64,000 bases of DNA from UBA4636 sp963650915 (GCA_963650915.1 CAVJMJ010000012.1:13890-77889), one strand, 5' to 3'; counted from the first letter of the stretch, positions 36,966 to 44,886 are shown. Made by a program: numbers and translations. Notes: generated by a model from the sequence alone, not told the origin.

Positions 36966-37376
36966 ATGGCTAAAGCTACTAAAAAGAAAGTCCAGTTCTG
37001 GGGAACGGGCAGAAGAAAGAAAGCAGTCGCAAGAGTACGCCTTATTCCCGGCGGAAACGGCACTTATATAATCAACGGCAGAACCATCGACGAATATTGT
37101 CCTTCCGAAACGGTTAAACTCGTTATCCGTCAACCTTTGACGCTTACCGCCAAAGAAGCCGATTACGACGTTTTCGTAAACGTTAACGGCGGCGGTTTCA
37201 CCGGTCAGGCAGGCGCAATCCGTCACGGTATCGCAAGGGCGCTCGTAGTTGCCGAACCCGAACTCCGTACCGCGGTTAAGAAGGAAGGTTATTTAACCAG
37301 AGACCCGAGAATGAAGGAAAGAAAGAAATACGGCTTAAAGAAGGCTCGTCGCGCTCCTCAATTCTCAAAGAGATAA
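36966..37376 (+). CDS. rpsI: 30S ribosomal protein S9
   Basis: A 136-residue small-subunit ribosomal protein. The core FWGTGRRKKAVARVRLIPGGNGTYIINGR, VNVNGGGFTGQAGAIRHGIARAL and the C-terminal RDPRMKERKKYGLKKARRAPQFSKR (the conserved SKR tail that reaches the P-site tRNA) are all present. AAGGAG precedes the ATG. A terminator follows 20 bp after the stop. Confidence 0.98.
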   Translation: MAKATKKKVQFWGTGRRKKAVARVRLIPGGNGTYIINGRTIDEYCPSETVKLVIRQPLTLTAKEADYDVFVNVNGGGFTGQAGAIRHGIARALVVAEPELRTAVKKEGYLTRDPRMKERKKYGLKKARRAPQFSKR

Positions 37377-37396
37377 TTATTTATCTACAGATTCAC

Positions 37397-37422
37397 AAGC
37401 CGTCTTTTTCGAGACGGCTTTT
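37397..37422 (+). terminator. rplM-rpsI terminator
   Basis: AAGCCGTCT pairs with AGACGGCTT around TTTTCG, followed by TT and an AT-rich run. Confidence 0.88.
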
Positions 37423-37516
37423 ACTATATTCGCTGACGGCTTTTTACCTTTTCGTTTTTAAAAAAGACGCCCCTTATCTTTTTTAATGCGGGATAAATTA
37501 TGTGTCGAGGTGTTTC

Positions 37517-38089
37517 ATGATAACCAATCCTAAAACTAAAAAAATATTGCGGATAGTGTTTTATTCGGTTGCCGTAGCGGGCGTTATCGTCGTATTGATG
37601 ATTTCGACCGGGCTTGCCGCCTTCATTTTTAACGGGTACGACGAATACTTCGACAGAAGTAAGTACCAAAGAGGACAACTTATTTTTAAAACCGAATACC
37701 TTCTCGAAGAGTCCGAGAACATAACTTTTTCGGGAACCACGCCCTATGCCCCTGATAAAACGGTTACTTGCAACGCCGAAATCTCCGTAAACGCAGATAG
37801 CGGAGAGGTTACCGTAACGATAAAAAACAAAAATTCTTTTTCGGACTCCTACGTGTTTACTTGCGTAACGCCCGAGAAATCCGGCAGTGTTTATAACGGC
37901 GGGGAGATAAGCGGAAAAGTCGCGACCAAAGTGTTTTTATGTAACGGCGACGAGGAAACCGAATGCGAATTGATAAAATACGATTTTGAAAAAAAGCAAT
38001 CCACTTACACTTTTAAAGCGCCGACGGTAAAATCTTTCGATAAAATAAAAATAGTCGGTTTTATGATTACCGAGTTTAAAAAAAGATAA
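37517..38089 (+). CDS. Membrane-anchored extracytoplasmic protein of unknown function
   Basis: A 190-residue protein with a short basic N-terminus, one strong membrane segment (about residues 12-38, IVFYSVAVAGVIVVLMISTGLAAFIF) and about 150 residues outside. The outer part looks beta-rich (KTVTCNAEISVNADSGEVTVTIKN), with four cysteines that might pair. I recognise no family. The ATG at 37517 follows GAGG at six bases; a GTG at 37502 is the alternative. It stands alone after the ribosomal operon and before a repetitive gap. Confidence 0.62.
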   Translation: MITNPKTKKILRIVFYSVAVAGVIVVLMISTGLAAFIFNGYDEYFDRSKYQRGQLIFKTEYLLEESENITFSGTTPYAPDKTVTCNAEISVNADSGEVTVTIKNKNSFSDSYVFTCVTPEKSGSVYNGGEISGKVATKVFLCNGDEETECELIKYDFEKKQSTYTFKAPTVKSFDKIKIVGFMITEFKKR

Positions 38090-38508
38090 ACCAATCGAAG
38101 GATAGTTTTGCCCCCCCCCTGAATCGTAGGATAGCGTTGACAGACCGAGTTGCAGAATAGTTTTACGCCGAGTTACTATATAGCGTTGACCCGCCGAATC
38201 CTATTGTGCTAATTTGTATTGTGCTATATCGTATCGGACGATTTACGGCGGAAAACCGCTTTATAGCGGAAAGTCTGTTTGTTGCTGTAAGTCGCATTGC
38301 AATGCCAAATTCGTAGAGGCGAATCGTATTGTAACGGAAAGTCGCATTGCAATAAAGAGCTAAATTATAGGAAAAACTAATTAAAAACGCGTTTTCAAAA
38401 AGAGTTTTGAAAACGCGCTTTTTCATGCCGAACTTTCTTTAAATATCGTTTTTCGTCCGTATTCGCTATTAAAATGTGCAAAGCAATGTAGAAGTTCGCT
38501 ATTAAAAT
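38090..38508. repeat. Repetitive gap with a nine-C homopolymer, a terminator and a 21-bp direct repeat
   Basis: C9 at 38111-38119 is the longest G/C homopolymer in the window. Degenerate units (GTCGCATTGCAAT, ATAGCGTTGAC-type) fill 38120-38360. A terminator hairpin lies at 38387-38423 (GCGTTTTCAAAA with TTTTGAAAACGC, then T5). TTCGCTATTAAAATGTGCAAA is repeated exactly at 38462-38482 and 38495-38515, abutting the truncated gene that follows. Confidence 0.85.
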
Positions 38509-38985
38509 GTGCAAAACGACGCTGAACTACCGCTTTCGGGAAATTGCGACATAGATAAATTCAAATTGTATTTTTGCGATACGGGCTTGCTTGTCGCTCT
38601 TTTGGACGAAGAATCACAGGAAGATTTGCGTGCCAATAAAAATTTAGGCTTATACAAAGGTGCGCTTTACGAAAATATCGTAGGCGAAGCCTTGGTTAAA
38701 GAGGGTTACAAACTTTATTATTACAAAAAAGAGAACGCAACCCTCGAAGAAAACTTTTTTATTCGTTCTTCGGACAATTTGATTCCCGTGGAAGTAAAAT
38801 CAAAAGGCGGTCGTTCAAAATCTTTAAGGACGTTGATTTCTTCGGACAAATACCCTGACATCGCTTACGGCTTCAAAATTTCGGCAAATAATATCGGGTA
38901 TAGCGAACAAATATATACCTTCCCGTATTTTTGCGCTTTCTTGTTAAAAAGATTTATGAAAACTTTCGTGCAGATTAAAGATTAA
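38509..38985 (+). pseudogene. Truncated DUF4143 (AAA_14-type ATPase) C-terminal remnant
   Basis: Reads as 158 residues of the DUF4143 domain that normally follows an AAA+ ATPase domain in about 400-residue proteins. The segment FKLYFCDTGLLVALLDEESQEDLRANKNLGLYKGALYENIVGEALVKEGYKLYYYKKEN and the nuclease-like VEVKSKGGRSKSLRTLI are characteristic. The ATPase half (P-loop and Walker B, roughly the first 250 residues) is missing, and the nearest start is a GTG inside a 21-bp direct repeat, so the gene appears cut at its 5' side. No ribosome binding site is visible. The full-length family is often linked to mobile or accessory DNA. Confidence 0.82.
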
Positions 38986-39113
38986 AATTAAAAATTAAAA
39001 GGCAAAAGGCGACAGTTGCCTAAGGCTTCAAAAAAACCTCGTTCGTTTTTACACCAAACAACAAAAAACATACTAATGGTACGCATAAACCGTGTTTTTT
39101 TGGAAAAAATATC

Positions 39114-39202
39114 TTTTTCGACAAATTTGAACAAAATTATTCAAAATTATTTTCAAATTTCGTTCAAAAATATTTTGGATTTAAACCGATTTGCGTTATA
39201 AT
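39114..39202. promoter_or_regulatory. 0A box and sigma-A promoter upstream of the Spo0A homologue
   Basis: TTTTTCGACAAA (39114-39125) is the reverse complement of TTTGTCGAAAAA and carries the exact TGTCGAA core bound by Spo0A. A promoter TTGGAT (39175-39180) / TATAAT (39197-39202) with 16-bp spacing follows, about 95 bp before the ATG. The arrangement suggests autoregulation. Caution: the same 12-mer also occurs inside radC, so chance occurrence is possible. Confidence 0.62.
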
Positions 39203-39295
39203 TGGTGTACCGTATAATAAATCAGGTGAAAAATATCAAATACGTTGTGCAAAAAATCGTTCGGCGCAACGTAATTTACGGACAAGGGAGATTTT

Positions 39296-40048
39296 ATGGA
39301 AACTAAAAAAGTTTTGTTCATCGAAGAAAGCGACGGAGCCGAGAGCAGACGAGAAAATTCATGGCGCGAAAGCGGTTTTGAACCGATAGGCTTTACGAAC
39401 GACGGTCGAAAGGGTATAGAACTTTTCGATAAGTTTAAACCCGATTATCTCGTTACCGGGCTTGTTTTATCGGGTGCGGACGGCTTCGAGGTCTTGGAAC
39501 ACGTTTTTAAAGCCAAGTGCTCAACTAAAATTATCGTGGTCAGTGCGATAAAAAACGAAACGGTTATTAAACGCGCAATGGATTACGGCGCACGCTATTT
39601 TATGACGACGCCCATTCCGCAAGAGGTCGTTAAAGAAAGGCTTTTAAACATTGCCGAAAGGGAAAAGGGCGGGTATTCTTCTTTTGAAAGCAAGCCCGCC
39701 AAAAGCATAGACGAAAAAATAAGCAAAATATTTATTTCGGTAGGTATTCCTCCTCATATCAAAGGGTATTCTTATTTGAGAGAGGGCGTAAAAATGGCGG
39801 TGGACAATCCAAAAATCATTAACAGCATTACAAAACAACTGTATCCGAAAATCGGCGAAAAGTACGAAACGAGCGCGTCGAAGGTAGAACGTGCCATTCG
39901 CCACGCCATTGAAGTCGCTTGGAACCGCAACAGAATAGAAAGCATTAATTCAGTTTTCGGCGTGCGTGCGTACGTCGGAAGCGAAAAGCCTACGAACGGT
40001 GAGTTTATCGCCCTCGTTGCCGACAAAATGCTTCTCGAGGGGGCGTAA
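39296..40048 (+). CDS. Spo0A-family regulator with a degenerate (pseudo-)receiver domain
   Basis: A 250-residue homologue of the sporulation master regulator Spo0A. The C-terminal DNA-binding domain is well preserved (IGIP-like SVGIPPHIKGYSYLREGVKM, then SASKVERAIRHAIEVAW at residues 193-209 and KPTNGEFIALVADK). The N-terminal receiver keeps its fold pattern but not its chemistry. The acidic pocket is Glu10-Glu11 instead of Asp-Asp. The phospho-acceptor aspartate is replaced by Gly55 (YLVTGLVLSGADG against the usual VLDIIMPHLDG), and the conserved lysine before the cis-proline is Thr105. Ser83 is the acceptable Thr/Ser. Classical phosphorylation therefore seems impossible. It could be a paralogue of a normal Spo0A elsewhere, or the sole, phosphorylation-independent Spo0A. 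spoIVB and recN are not adjacent, unlike the canonical locus. A perfect 0A box lies upstream. Confidence 0.92.
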   Translation: METKKVLFIEESDGAESRRENSWRESGFEPIGFTNDGRKGIELFDKFKPDYLVTGLVLSGADGFEVLEHVFKAKCSTKIIVVSAIKNETVIKRAMDYGARYFMTTPIPQEVVKERLLNIAEREKGGYSSFESKPAKSIDEKISKIFISVGIPPHIKGYSYLREGVKMAVDNPKIINSITKQLYPKIGEKYETSASKVERAIRHAIEVAWNRNRIESINSVFGVRAYVGSEKPTNGEFIALVADKMLLEGA

Positions 40049-40432
40049 AAAAACCAATCGTAGTTGACTTTTCGTGACAGTCGTAGTTTTTCGCCGTTAT
40101 AATTTGCCGTAAAAACGCAAACAAAGAGAAATAAATAACGCAAGAAAACGCACGGAAACAAGCAAGTAGCAAACTCGGCAACAAGCAAGTAGCGAACAAG
40201 TAACGAACTTGGCAACAAGCAGGTGTAAAAATAGTGAAAAGATTTGCTAAAAAACAATAAAGCGAGTAGTAAAAAACATATCGAAATAAAAACGAGTAGC
40301 GAACATAGCGAAATAAAAACGAGTAGCGGAAAGCGTCGCAAATAACATAGTAAAAAGCGTTGAAAAGGATGTTACCGAATAGCCCCAATACATATGCATA
40401 AACGTTTTTTGGGGGGAGAATTGCCCCGAAAT
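40049..40432. repeat. Low-complexity degenerate repeats downstream of the Spo0A homologue
   Basis: Imperfect units such as GGCAACAAGCAAGTAGCGAAC (first at about 40167; written here once) and GAAATAAAAACGAGTAGCG (about 40281 and 40308) fill the interval. They create a spurious hydrophobic minus-strand ORF. No gene is supported. Confidence 0.75.
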
Positions 40433-40475
40433 ATTAAAGCGAGACTGACAAAAAATTTGTCGGCCTCGCTTTAAT
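40433..40475. terminator. Long perfect-stem terminator
   Basis: ATTAAAGCGAG pairs with CTCGCTTTAAT, and an inner GACAAA pairs with TTTGTC. It probably ends the Spo0A-homologue transcript about 390 bp downstream, or isolates the next unit. Confidence 0.78.
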
Positions 40476-40605
40476 CGTGCCTTAGTTTGCGGTTTAAATA
40501 TAGAAAAATTCGTTTCGGCGGAAAATATTTAGACGTAAAAAAAGTCACGCTAAAAGCCGTAAAAATAACCGAATTCGCCTAAAAACCGTATCAATAGCAG
40601 GCAAG

Positions 40606-40659
40606 AAAAAGTCACGCCGAAATGCGTGGCTTTTTATGCCGAAATGCGTGGCTTTTTAT
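40606..40659 (+). terminator. Terminator with a 22-bp tandem duplication of its 3' arm
   Basis: AAAAAGTCACGC pairs with GCGTGGCTTTTT (40624-40635). The loop-plus-right-arm block GCCGAAATGCGTGGCTTTTT (plus AT) occupies 40616-40637 and is repeated exactly at 40638-40659, a recent slippage event at a hairpin. Confidence 0.85.
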
Positions 40660-40894
40660 AAATGAAAATTCCGCCGTGCGCAATAGAAAAACTTAAAACC
40701 GAGCAAGCGTTTTAATTTTTAACGACCTCATAAAAAATTATCGTTTTATAGTATATTTGCAAAAAACGGGTAAATAACATAATGTATGTAATAGAAAAAC
40801 TGTTTTTGTACGATAAGAAAGTTCGATATTTTCGACAGTTGCCGAATAACCGTATATAAAACTTAAAAAAAATCAAAAAACCGAGTAAAAACAG

Positions 40895-40923
40895 TTTACA
40901 AATCAAAACAATACTAATATAAT
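40895..40923 (+). promoter_or_regulatory. Promoter of the zinc-ribbon acidic protein gene
   Basis: TTTACA (40895-40900) and TATAAT (40918-40923) are spaced by 17 bp, 45 bp before the ATG at 40968; GGAGG precedes the start. Confidence 0.82.
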
Positions 40924-40967
40924 AATTCCACTTGACGAAATAAAGCGTTGAGGCATGGAGGCAGATT

Positions 40968-41543
40968 ATGGCGAAATATAAACTTTGCCCAAGATGTGAA
41001 CTTAATTATATTCCCGTTGACGAAGAATATTGCGACGTTTGCAAGGCGGAATTAAAACTCGGTCCGCAACTTATGTTTGCCACACTTGACGAAGACGACG
41101 ATGCGTCCGAGAAACTTTGCCCTGTTTGCAAACAGAACTATATACCCGTTTCCGAGGAAATGTGCGAAAGTTGTATGGAAAAACAGCGTTACGACGAGGA
41201 AAAGGATGCCGACGTAGATATCGATACCGACGAAGAATGGAAAAAATATCTCGACGACGACGAAAAAGAAGAACTCGGTAAAGACGATAACGACGAGGAA
41301 ATGCTTTCGCTTTCACAACTCGAGCAAGAAGAAGTCAATGAACTTTTCGACGACGAAGAGGAATTTTTGGACGACGAAGACGAAACCATGGAAACCAACG
41401 ACGAGGACGACGACTTCGATTACGGTCCCATCGACGAAAAAGATTTCGAAGAAGAGGACGACGAAGATGACCTCGAAGACGAGGACGATGATGATTTTGA
41501 CGACTTCGACGACGAAGACGAAAAGCCAAAGACGAAAAAATAA
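40968..41543 (+). CDS. Tandem zinc-ribbon protein with a long polyacidic tail
   Basis: A 191-residue protein of two distinct halves. Residues 1-70 contain two zinc ribbons with identical spacing: C7xxC10-x11-C22xxC25 and C51xxC54-x11-C66xxC69. Their sequences (LCPRCELNYIPVDEEYCDVC and LCPVCKQNYIPVSEEMCESC) show an internal duplication. Residues 72-191 are overwhelmingly Asp/Glu with a few aromatic residues and a basic KPKTKK end, and should be disordered. The layout suggests a nucleic-acid- or RNA-polymerase-associated protein, or a DNA mimic comparable in charge to RNA polymerase delta; this is inference. It has its own consensus promoter and good ribosome binding site. No named family recognised. 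Confidence 0.75.
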   Translation: MAKYKLCPRCELNYIPVDEEYCDVCKAELKLGPQLMFATLDEDDDASEKLCPVCKQNYIPVSEEMCESCMEKQRYDEEKDADVDIDTDEEWKKYLDDDEKEELGKDDNDEEMLSLSQLEQEEVNELFDDEEEFLDDEDETMETNDEDDDFDYGPIDEKDFEEEDDEDDLEDEDDDDFDDFDDEDEKPKTKK

Positions 41544-42448
41544 TTGAATAAAACCGTCGGTCTTGTAGGGCTGTTCGGAAAGTTTTGCAAAATAAAACTT
41601 TTTGAAAGCACATTTAAGTCGACGGCTTTTTATTTTCTTGAATTGTCAAACCGAATGCACCGCTTACCGTAAAAAACTTCAAAAGGAGTTTCGGACTTAA
41701 ACATTACAAAAAACGTTCTTTTGGTTTGTAAAAAACGCCTCGATATCTTCTTTAAATAAAGCGTCGAAATCCGTTGGCTTCGGAAGGCATTCTCAGAGTA
41801 GTACGTTTTTCGGTGTAATAAACGTCGGGTAAAAGATATAAAACCAGGTTGTCGGCGTAAATTTCGAGGCGAAAGCGATACAATTTGCTTGGCGACGATA
41901 AAATTCTTGCGTCGGCGATAAAATTTGCCATAAAAAGGCAAAAGTTAATCTATAAGCCCGTTAACTGCGGTTTTCATTATGTGAAAATAAAAAGTCGCCA
42001 AAAAAGTTTCGCAGATAAAAAATGAAAACGTGACTTTTCATTTTTAGACACATTAGGTCTTTTTAACAATGAAAAACGGGCTATAAGCCCGTTAACGCAG
42101 TTTTTACTTTGTGAAGACAAGAGGACGGCAAAAAAGTTTTTCCGTTAAAAATGGAATGTGTTTTTTCATTTTTTAAAAAATCCGTGCTTTTATATAACAA
42201 AAATCGGGCTATAAGCCCGTTAACGCAGTTTTTACTTTGTGAAGACAAGAAAAACGTCGTCAAAAGCCATGACGAATAGCGACTTACGGGCGTTTTAAAA
42301 AACAAAGGGTAAGCTATAAACTGTTTGTTTATAAACCGATGAACGGCGTTTTAGTAAAAAAAGATAAGTTAACTAAAAGTCGGGCTATAAGCCAATAATC
42401 GGTGTTTTTGCACGTTTAAAAAGCAAAATTATCGGTTATAATTATCGT
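41544..42448. repeat. Degenerate tandem array of about 130-bp units headed by CTATAAGCCCGTTAAC
   Basis: The motif heads units at 41950, 42081 and 42209 (spacing 131 and 128 bp), with a degenerate fourth head at 42385. Units 2 and 3 continue identically for about 30 further bases (GCAGTTTTTACTTTGTGAAG and onward), whereas the rest has drifted. The bases before 41940 hold only low-complexity DNA and a possible long-range inverted repeat (CCGTCG at about 41552, CGACGG at about 41623) ahead of a T-run that may end the zinc-ribbon gene. Confidence 0.8.
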
Positions 42449-42688
42449 ATGATAAAATCCGATAAAAATCAAGGCAGCGTAAAAGCCGCCGTAGAAAACC
42501 TTAAAAACAAAACGGTAAAAGTAACGCAAAACCTGGGTAGAAACAAATACGTTTCTTACGTCGGCGTGGTTACGGGAATATACCCCGCACTGTTTACCGT
42601 TTCTCCTTCCGCCCCGTATAACGGCAAAACGAGTTTTTCTTATTCCGAAATCATGTGCGGAAACGTAAAACTTAAAACCGAGCGATAA
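42449..42688 (+). CDS. veg: Veg family protein
   Basis: A 79-residue member of the Veg family, a small, highly expressed Bacillota protein that in B. subtilis stimulates biofilm gene expression. The match is over NKTVKVTQNLGRNKYVSYVGVVTGIYPALFTVSPSAPYNGKTSFSYSEIMCGNVKL, including the pattern G-x-Y-P-x-[LV]-F and FSYSEI. No Shine-Dalgarno is visible. A TATAAT at 42435-42440 lies only eight bases before the ATG, raising the possibility of a leaderless message, although no good -35 fits it. It is followed by ACGATAA-type repeats and a strong terminator. Confidence 0.85.
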   Translation: MIKSDKNQGSVKAAVENLKNKTVKVTQNLGRNKYVSYVGVVTGIYPALFTVSPSAPYNGKTSFSYSEIMCGNVKLKTER

Positions 42689-42850
42689 CAAAAACCTCGG
42701 TGGCAACCAAACCGCACGAAAATAAAATCGTACGATAATTAGAATGTGCCAAAAGAAAAAATGACGATAGTAAAACCGAAAGATCACGAAAGCGCAAAAC
42801 AACAAAAACGCACGATAATAAGAAAGTACGATAACAAAGCGTACGATAAC

Positions 42851-42893
42851 AAAAACGCACCGCGAAGCAAAATTTTCTTCGCGGTGCGTTTTT
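42851..42893 (+). terminator. Strong terminator downstream of veg
   Basis: AAAAACGCACCGCGAAG (42851-42867) pairs perfectly with CTTCGCGGTGCGTTTTT (42877-42893). Directly before it are repeated ACGATAACAAA-type units (42730-42850). Confidence 0.93.
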
Positions 42894-43106
42894 ATTTGTT
42901 TTTAACTTATCGTACTACGGCGGGCGTTTAATGCGGTATAAATCGGTTTATCGCCGAAAAAAACGGCGATAACGGGCTTATAGGTCGATATTCGAGCGAT
43001 TTTACGACTGCAAACAGGAATATTTTGCGGTTATAAATTCTGATAGTTATTTGCGATACCGTGTGTTATTGCGTTTGCGATACTGCTTAATTTTATCTTT
43101 TACAAG

Positions 43107-43148
43107 CCCGAGCAATTTCGCCCGAGCAATTTCGCCCGAGCAATTCCG
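43107..43148. repeat. Three tandem 14-bp units CCCGAGCAATTTCG
   Basis: Two identical units (43107-43120, 43121-43134) and one with a single change (43135-43148). They lie in the gap between veg and sdaA, which also carries a dispersed-motif copy at 42975 and no supported gene. Confidence 0.9.
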
Positions 43149-43248
43149 CCCGTGATTGCGCACAATGCTATTTTGCTAATCGGAACGACGCTGTTTTACA
43201 AGTCCGAACATTTACTTCTATGATTCGGTATAATTTTGCGCCGATTGG

Positions 43249-44460
43249 TTAGGATAATTTTATGTTAGCAAGACCGCCTTCGGAAGTTTCTTTATACCTG
43301 CAAGACATGTCCTTCCCGGTTTCGCGCATTGCGCTGACGACGCTGTCGAAAGAAATTTTTCTCGTGTCGGATAACAAATTGGACAAAAGGGCGGCGTTTA
43401 TCGCTCTTACGGCGGCGACGGCGTTGCGTTCTATGCACGGTATTTGCACGAGTCCGCAAATAGGGTCGCATGTAAGCCCCAAATGATGTTCAATGGCTAT
43501 TTCGGCGGCGTACTCTATTTTATCGAGGCTTGCGCCGTTGAGTTCGGAAACGGCTGCCGAAGCCATGGCGCAAGCGGTGCCTATTTCGGCTTGGCAACCG
43601 CATTCCGCCCCCGAAATGGAAGCGTTCTTTTTTATAAGATTGCCTATAATTCCGCCCGTTTTCAAGGCGTCGACTATTTGCTTGTCCGTAAGTCCGTTTT
43701 TCTGTTGGGTATAGTATAAAACGGCGGGAACGACGCCCGAAGCCCCGCAAGTCGGAGCGGTAACTATTTTTTCGTACGATGCGTTTTGTTCGCCCACGGC
43801 GAAAGCGTAGGCGCAAATCAGTCTGTTTTCTCTGACTTCGGCGGTTTCGTCAGGCGTTTCTCGGTATAGGTATCCGGCTTTTCTCACGACGTTGAGTCCG
43901 CCCGGTAAAACGCCCGAGCCTTTCAAACCTTCGAAGACGGAATCTTTCATCTTTTCGTAGGCGTAAAACAGGTAATCGTTTAAGTCGGAATAATCGAATT
44001 TATCGGCGTACTCCCATAACCTTAAGCCGTTTTGTTTGCAATAATTTTTAATTTCGGCAAAACTCGTATGTGGATAAACAAAGTTTACGTTTTTGTTTTC
44101 CTCCCCGTCCTTTAAAATTTTGCCTCCGCCGACGCTGAAAAACCTTGCCTTGTCGAAAACTTGCCCCTCTTTATAGGCGTAAACGTCAAGGGTGTTCGGG
44201 TGCGGAACGGCTGTGTTTTTGTCGAAAACCACTTCGCATTCGATGGGCGCAACCGTTTTTTTAACGACGACGTCGGTGCCGTGCCCCTTGCCCGTTTTGG
44301 CAAGAGAACCGTACAAAACGACTTTATATTTGTCGGCGTTTTTTCCTTGCGAAAAGGCAATCATGGCTTTTTCCGGACCCATCGTGTGAGAACTCGACGG
44401 ACCGAAGCCGATTCTATACAATTCTTTCAGGCTTTCAAGCCCGTTTTCGTAAAATTCCAT
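43249..44460 (-). CDS. sdaA: L-serine ammonia-lyase, Fe-S-dependent, single chain
   Basis: Deaminates L-serine to pyruvate and ammonia with a catalytic [4Fe-4S] cluster, a key step of amino-acid fermentation. The 403-residue protein has the beta-domain pattern IGFGPSSSHTMGPEKAM (residues 17-33), the alpha-domain PTCGASGVVPAVLYY and the cluster cysteines in GAECGCQAEIGTACAM and LTCDPICGLVQIPCIERNAVAA. Alpha and beta parts are fused in one chain, but it is shorter than E. coli SdaA (about 454), with a compact beta domain. AAAGGA precedes the ATG at 44460. It appears monocistronic. Confidence 0.95.
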   Translation of the reverse strand: MEFYENGLESLKELYRIGFGPSSSHTMGPEKAMIAFSQGKNADKYKVVLYGSLAKTGKGHGTDVVVKKTVAPIECEVVFDKNTAVPHPNTLDVYAYKEGQVFDKARFFSVGGGKILKDGEENKNVNFVYPHTSFAEIKNYCKQNGLRLWEYADKFDYSDLNDYLFYAYEKMKDSVFEGLKGSGVLPGGLNVVRKAGYLYRETPDETAEVRENRLICAYAFAVGEQNASYEKIVTAPTCGASGVVPAVLYYTQQKNGLTDKQIVDALKTGGIIGNLIKKNASISGAECGCQAEIGTACAMASAAVSELNGASLDKIEYAAEIAIEHHLGLTCDPICGLVQIPCIERNAVAAVRAINAALLSNLLSDTRKISFDSVVSAMRETGKDMSCRYKETSEGGLANIKLS

Positions 44461-44543
44461 ACTCGTCCTTTGCGGGAAAAATACCCGACCGATTACATTG
44501 TACCCGATTTAACCGTCGTATGCAAGGGAATTTTTAGACATTA

Positions 44544-44578
44544 AAAAAATCGTCTTGAAAAAACATAGACGATTTTTT
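44544..44578. terminator. Terminator-like hairpin upstream of sdaA
   Basis: AAAAAATCGTCT pairs with AGACGATTTTTT, bidirectional. No annotated gene directly to its right uses it, unless a small unit exists at 44580-45020. Confidence 0.75.
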
Positions 44579-44886
44579 AAAAAATTAAAACAGAATGGTG
44601 CATTCGTCCCGAAAAAACTTCAAAATACCCCGACTTAAATATTAAAGTCGAACGCCGAAAGCCGACAGGCGAAAAGCCGAAAAGTCGAAAAGTCTTTTTT
44701 ACGACTTCGATATTCGATTTTATAACGCACGCCTACGACAACGAACTCTATCTGCAACGAATGCCTTTTATAACGCACGCTGTCTATAACGATAACGAAA
44801 AAAGTGCCGAAAACAAAAGCAATCGGCAGTTCACATCTATCGCAAACTGCCGACTACCTGAAAAATATATGATAAGGGGGAAAATG

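Noticed and set aside
39772..40388. Two hydrophobic minus-strand ORFs (about 189 and 127 codons)
   Set aside because: They overlap the 3' half of the Spo0A homologue and read degenerate AAGCAAGTAGCG-type repeats in antisense, giving Leu/Phe/Ser-rich nonsense.
41071..41613. Arg-, Ser- and Thr-rich ORFs around the acidic protein
   Set aside because: Out-of-frame and antisense readings of GAC/GAA codon runs in the zinc-ribbon gene.
44761..44886. Longer form (69 codons) of the small ORF ending at 44970
   Set aside because: The first 40 codons read low-complexity repeats; only the short form after AAGGGGG is worth keeping, at low confidence.
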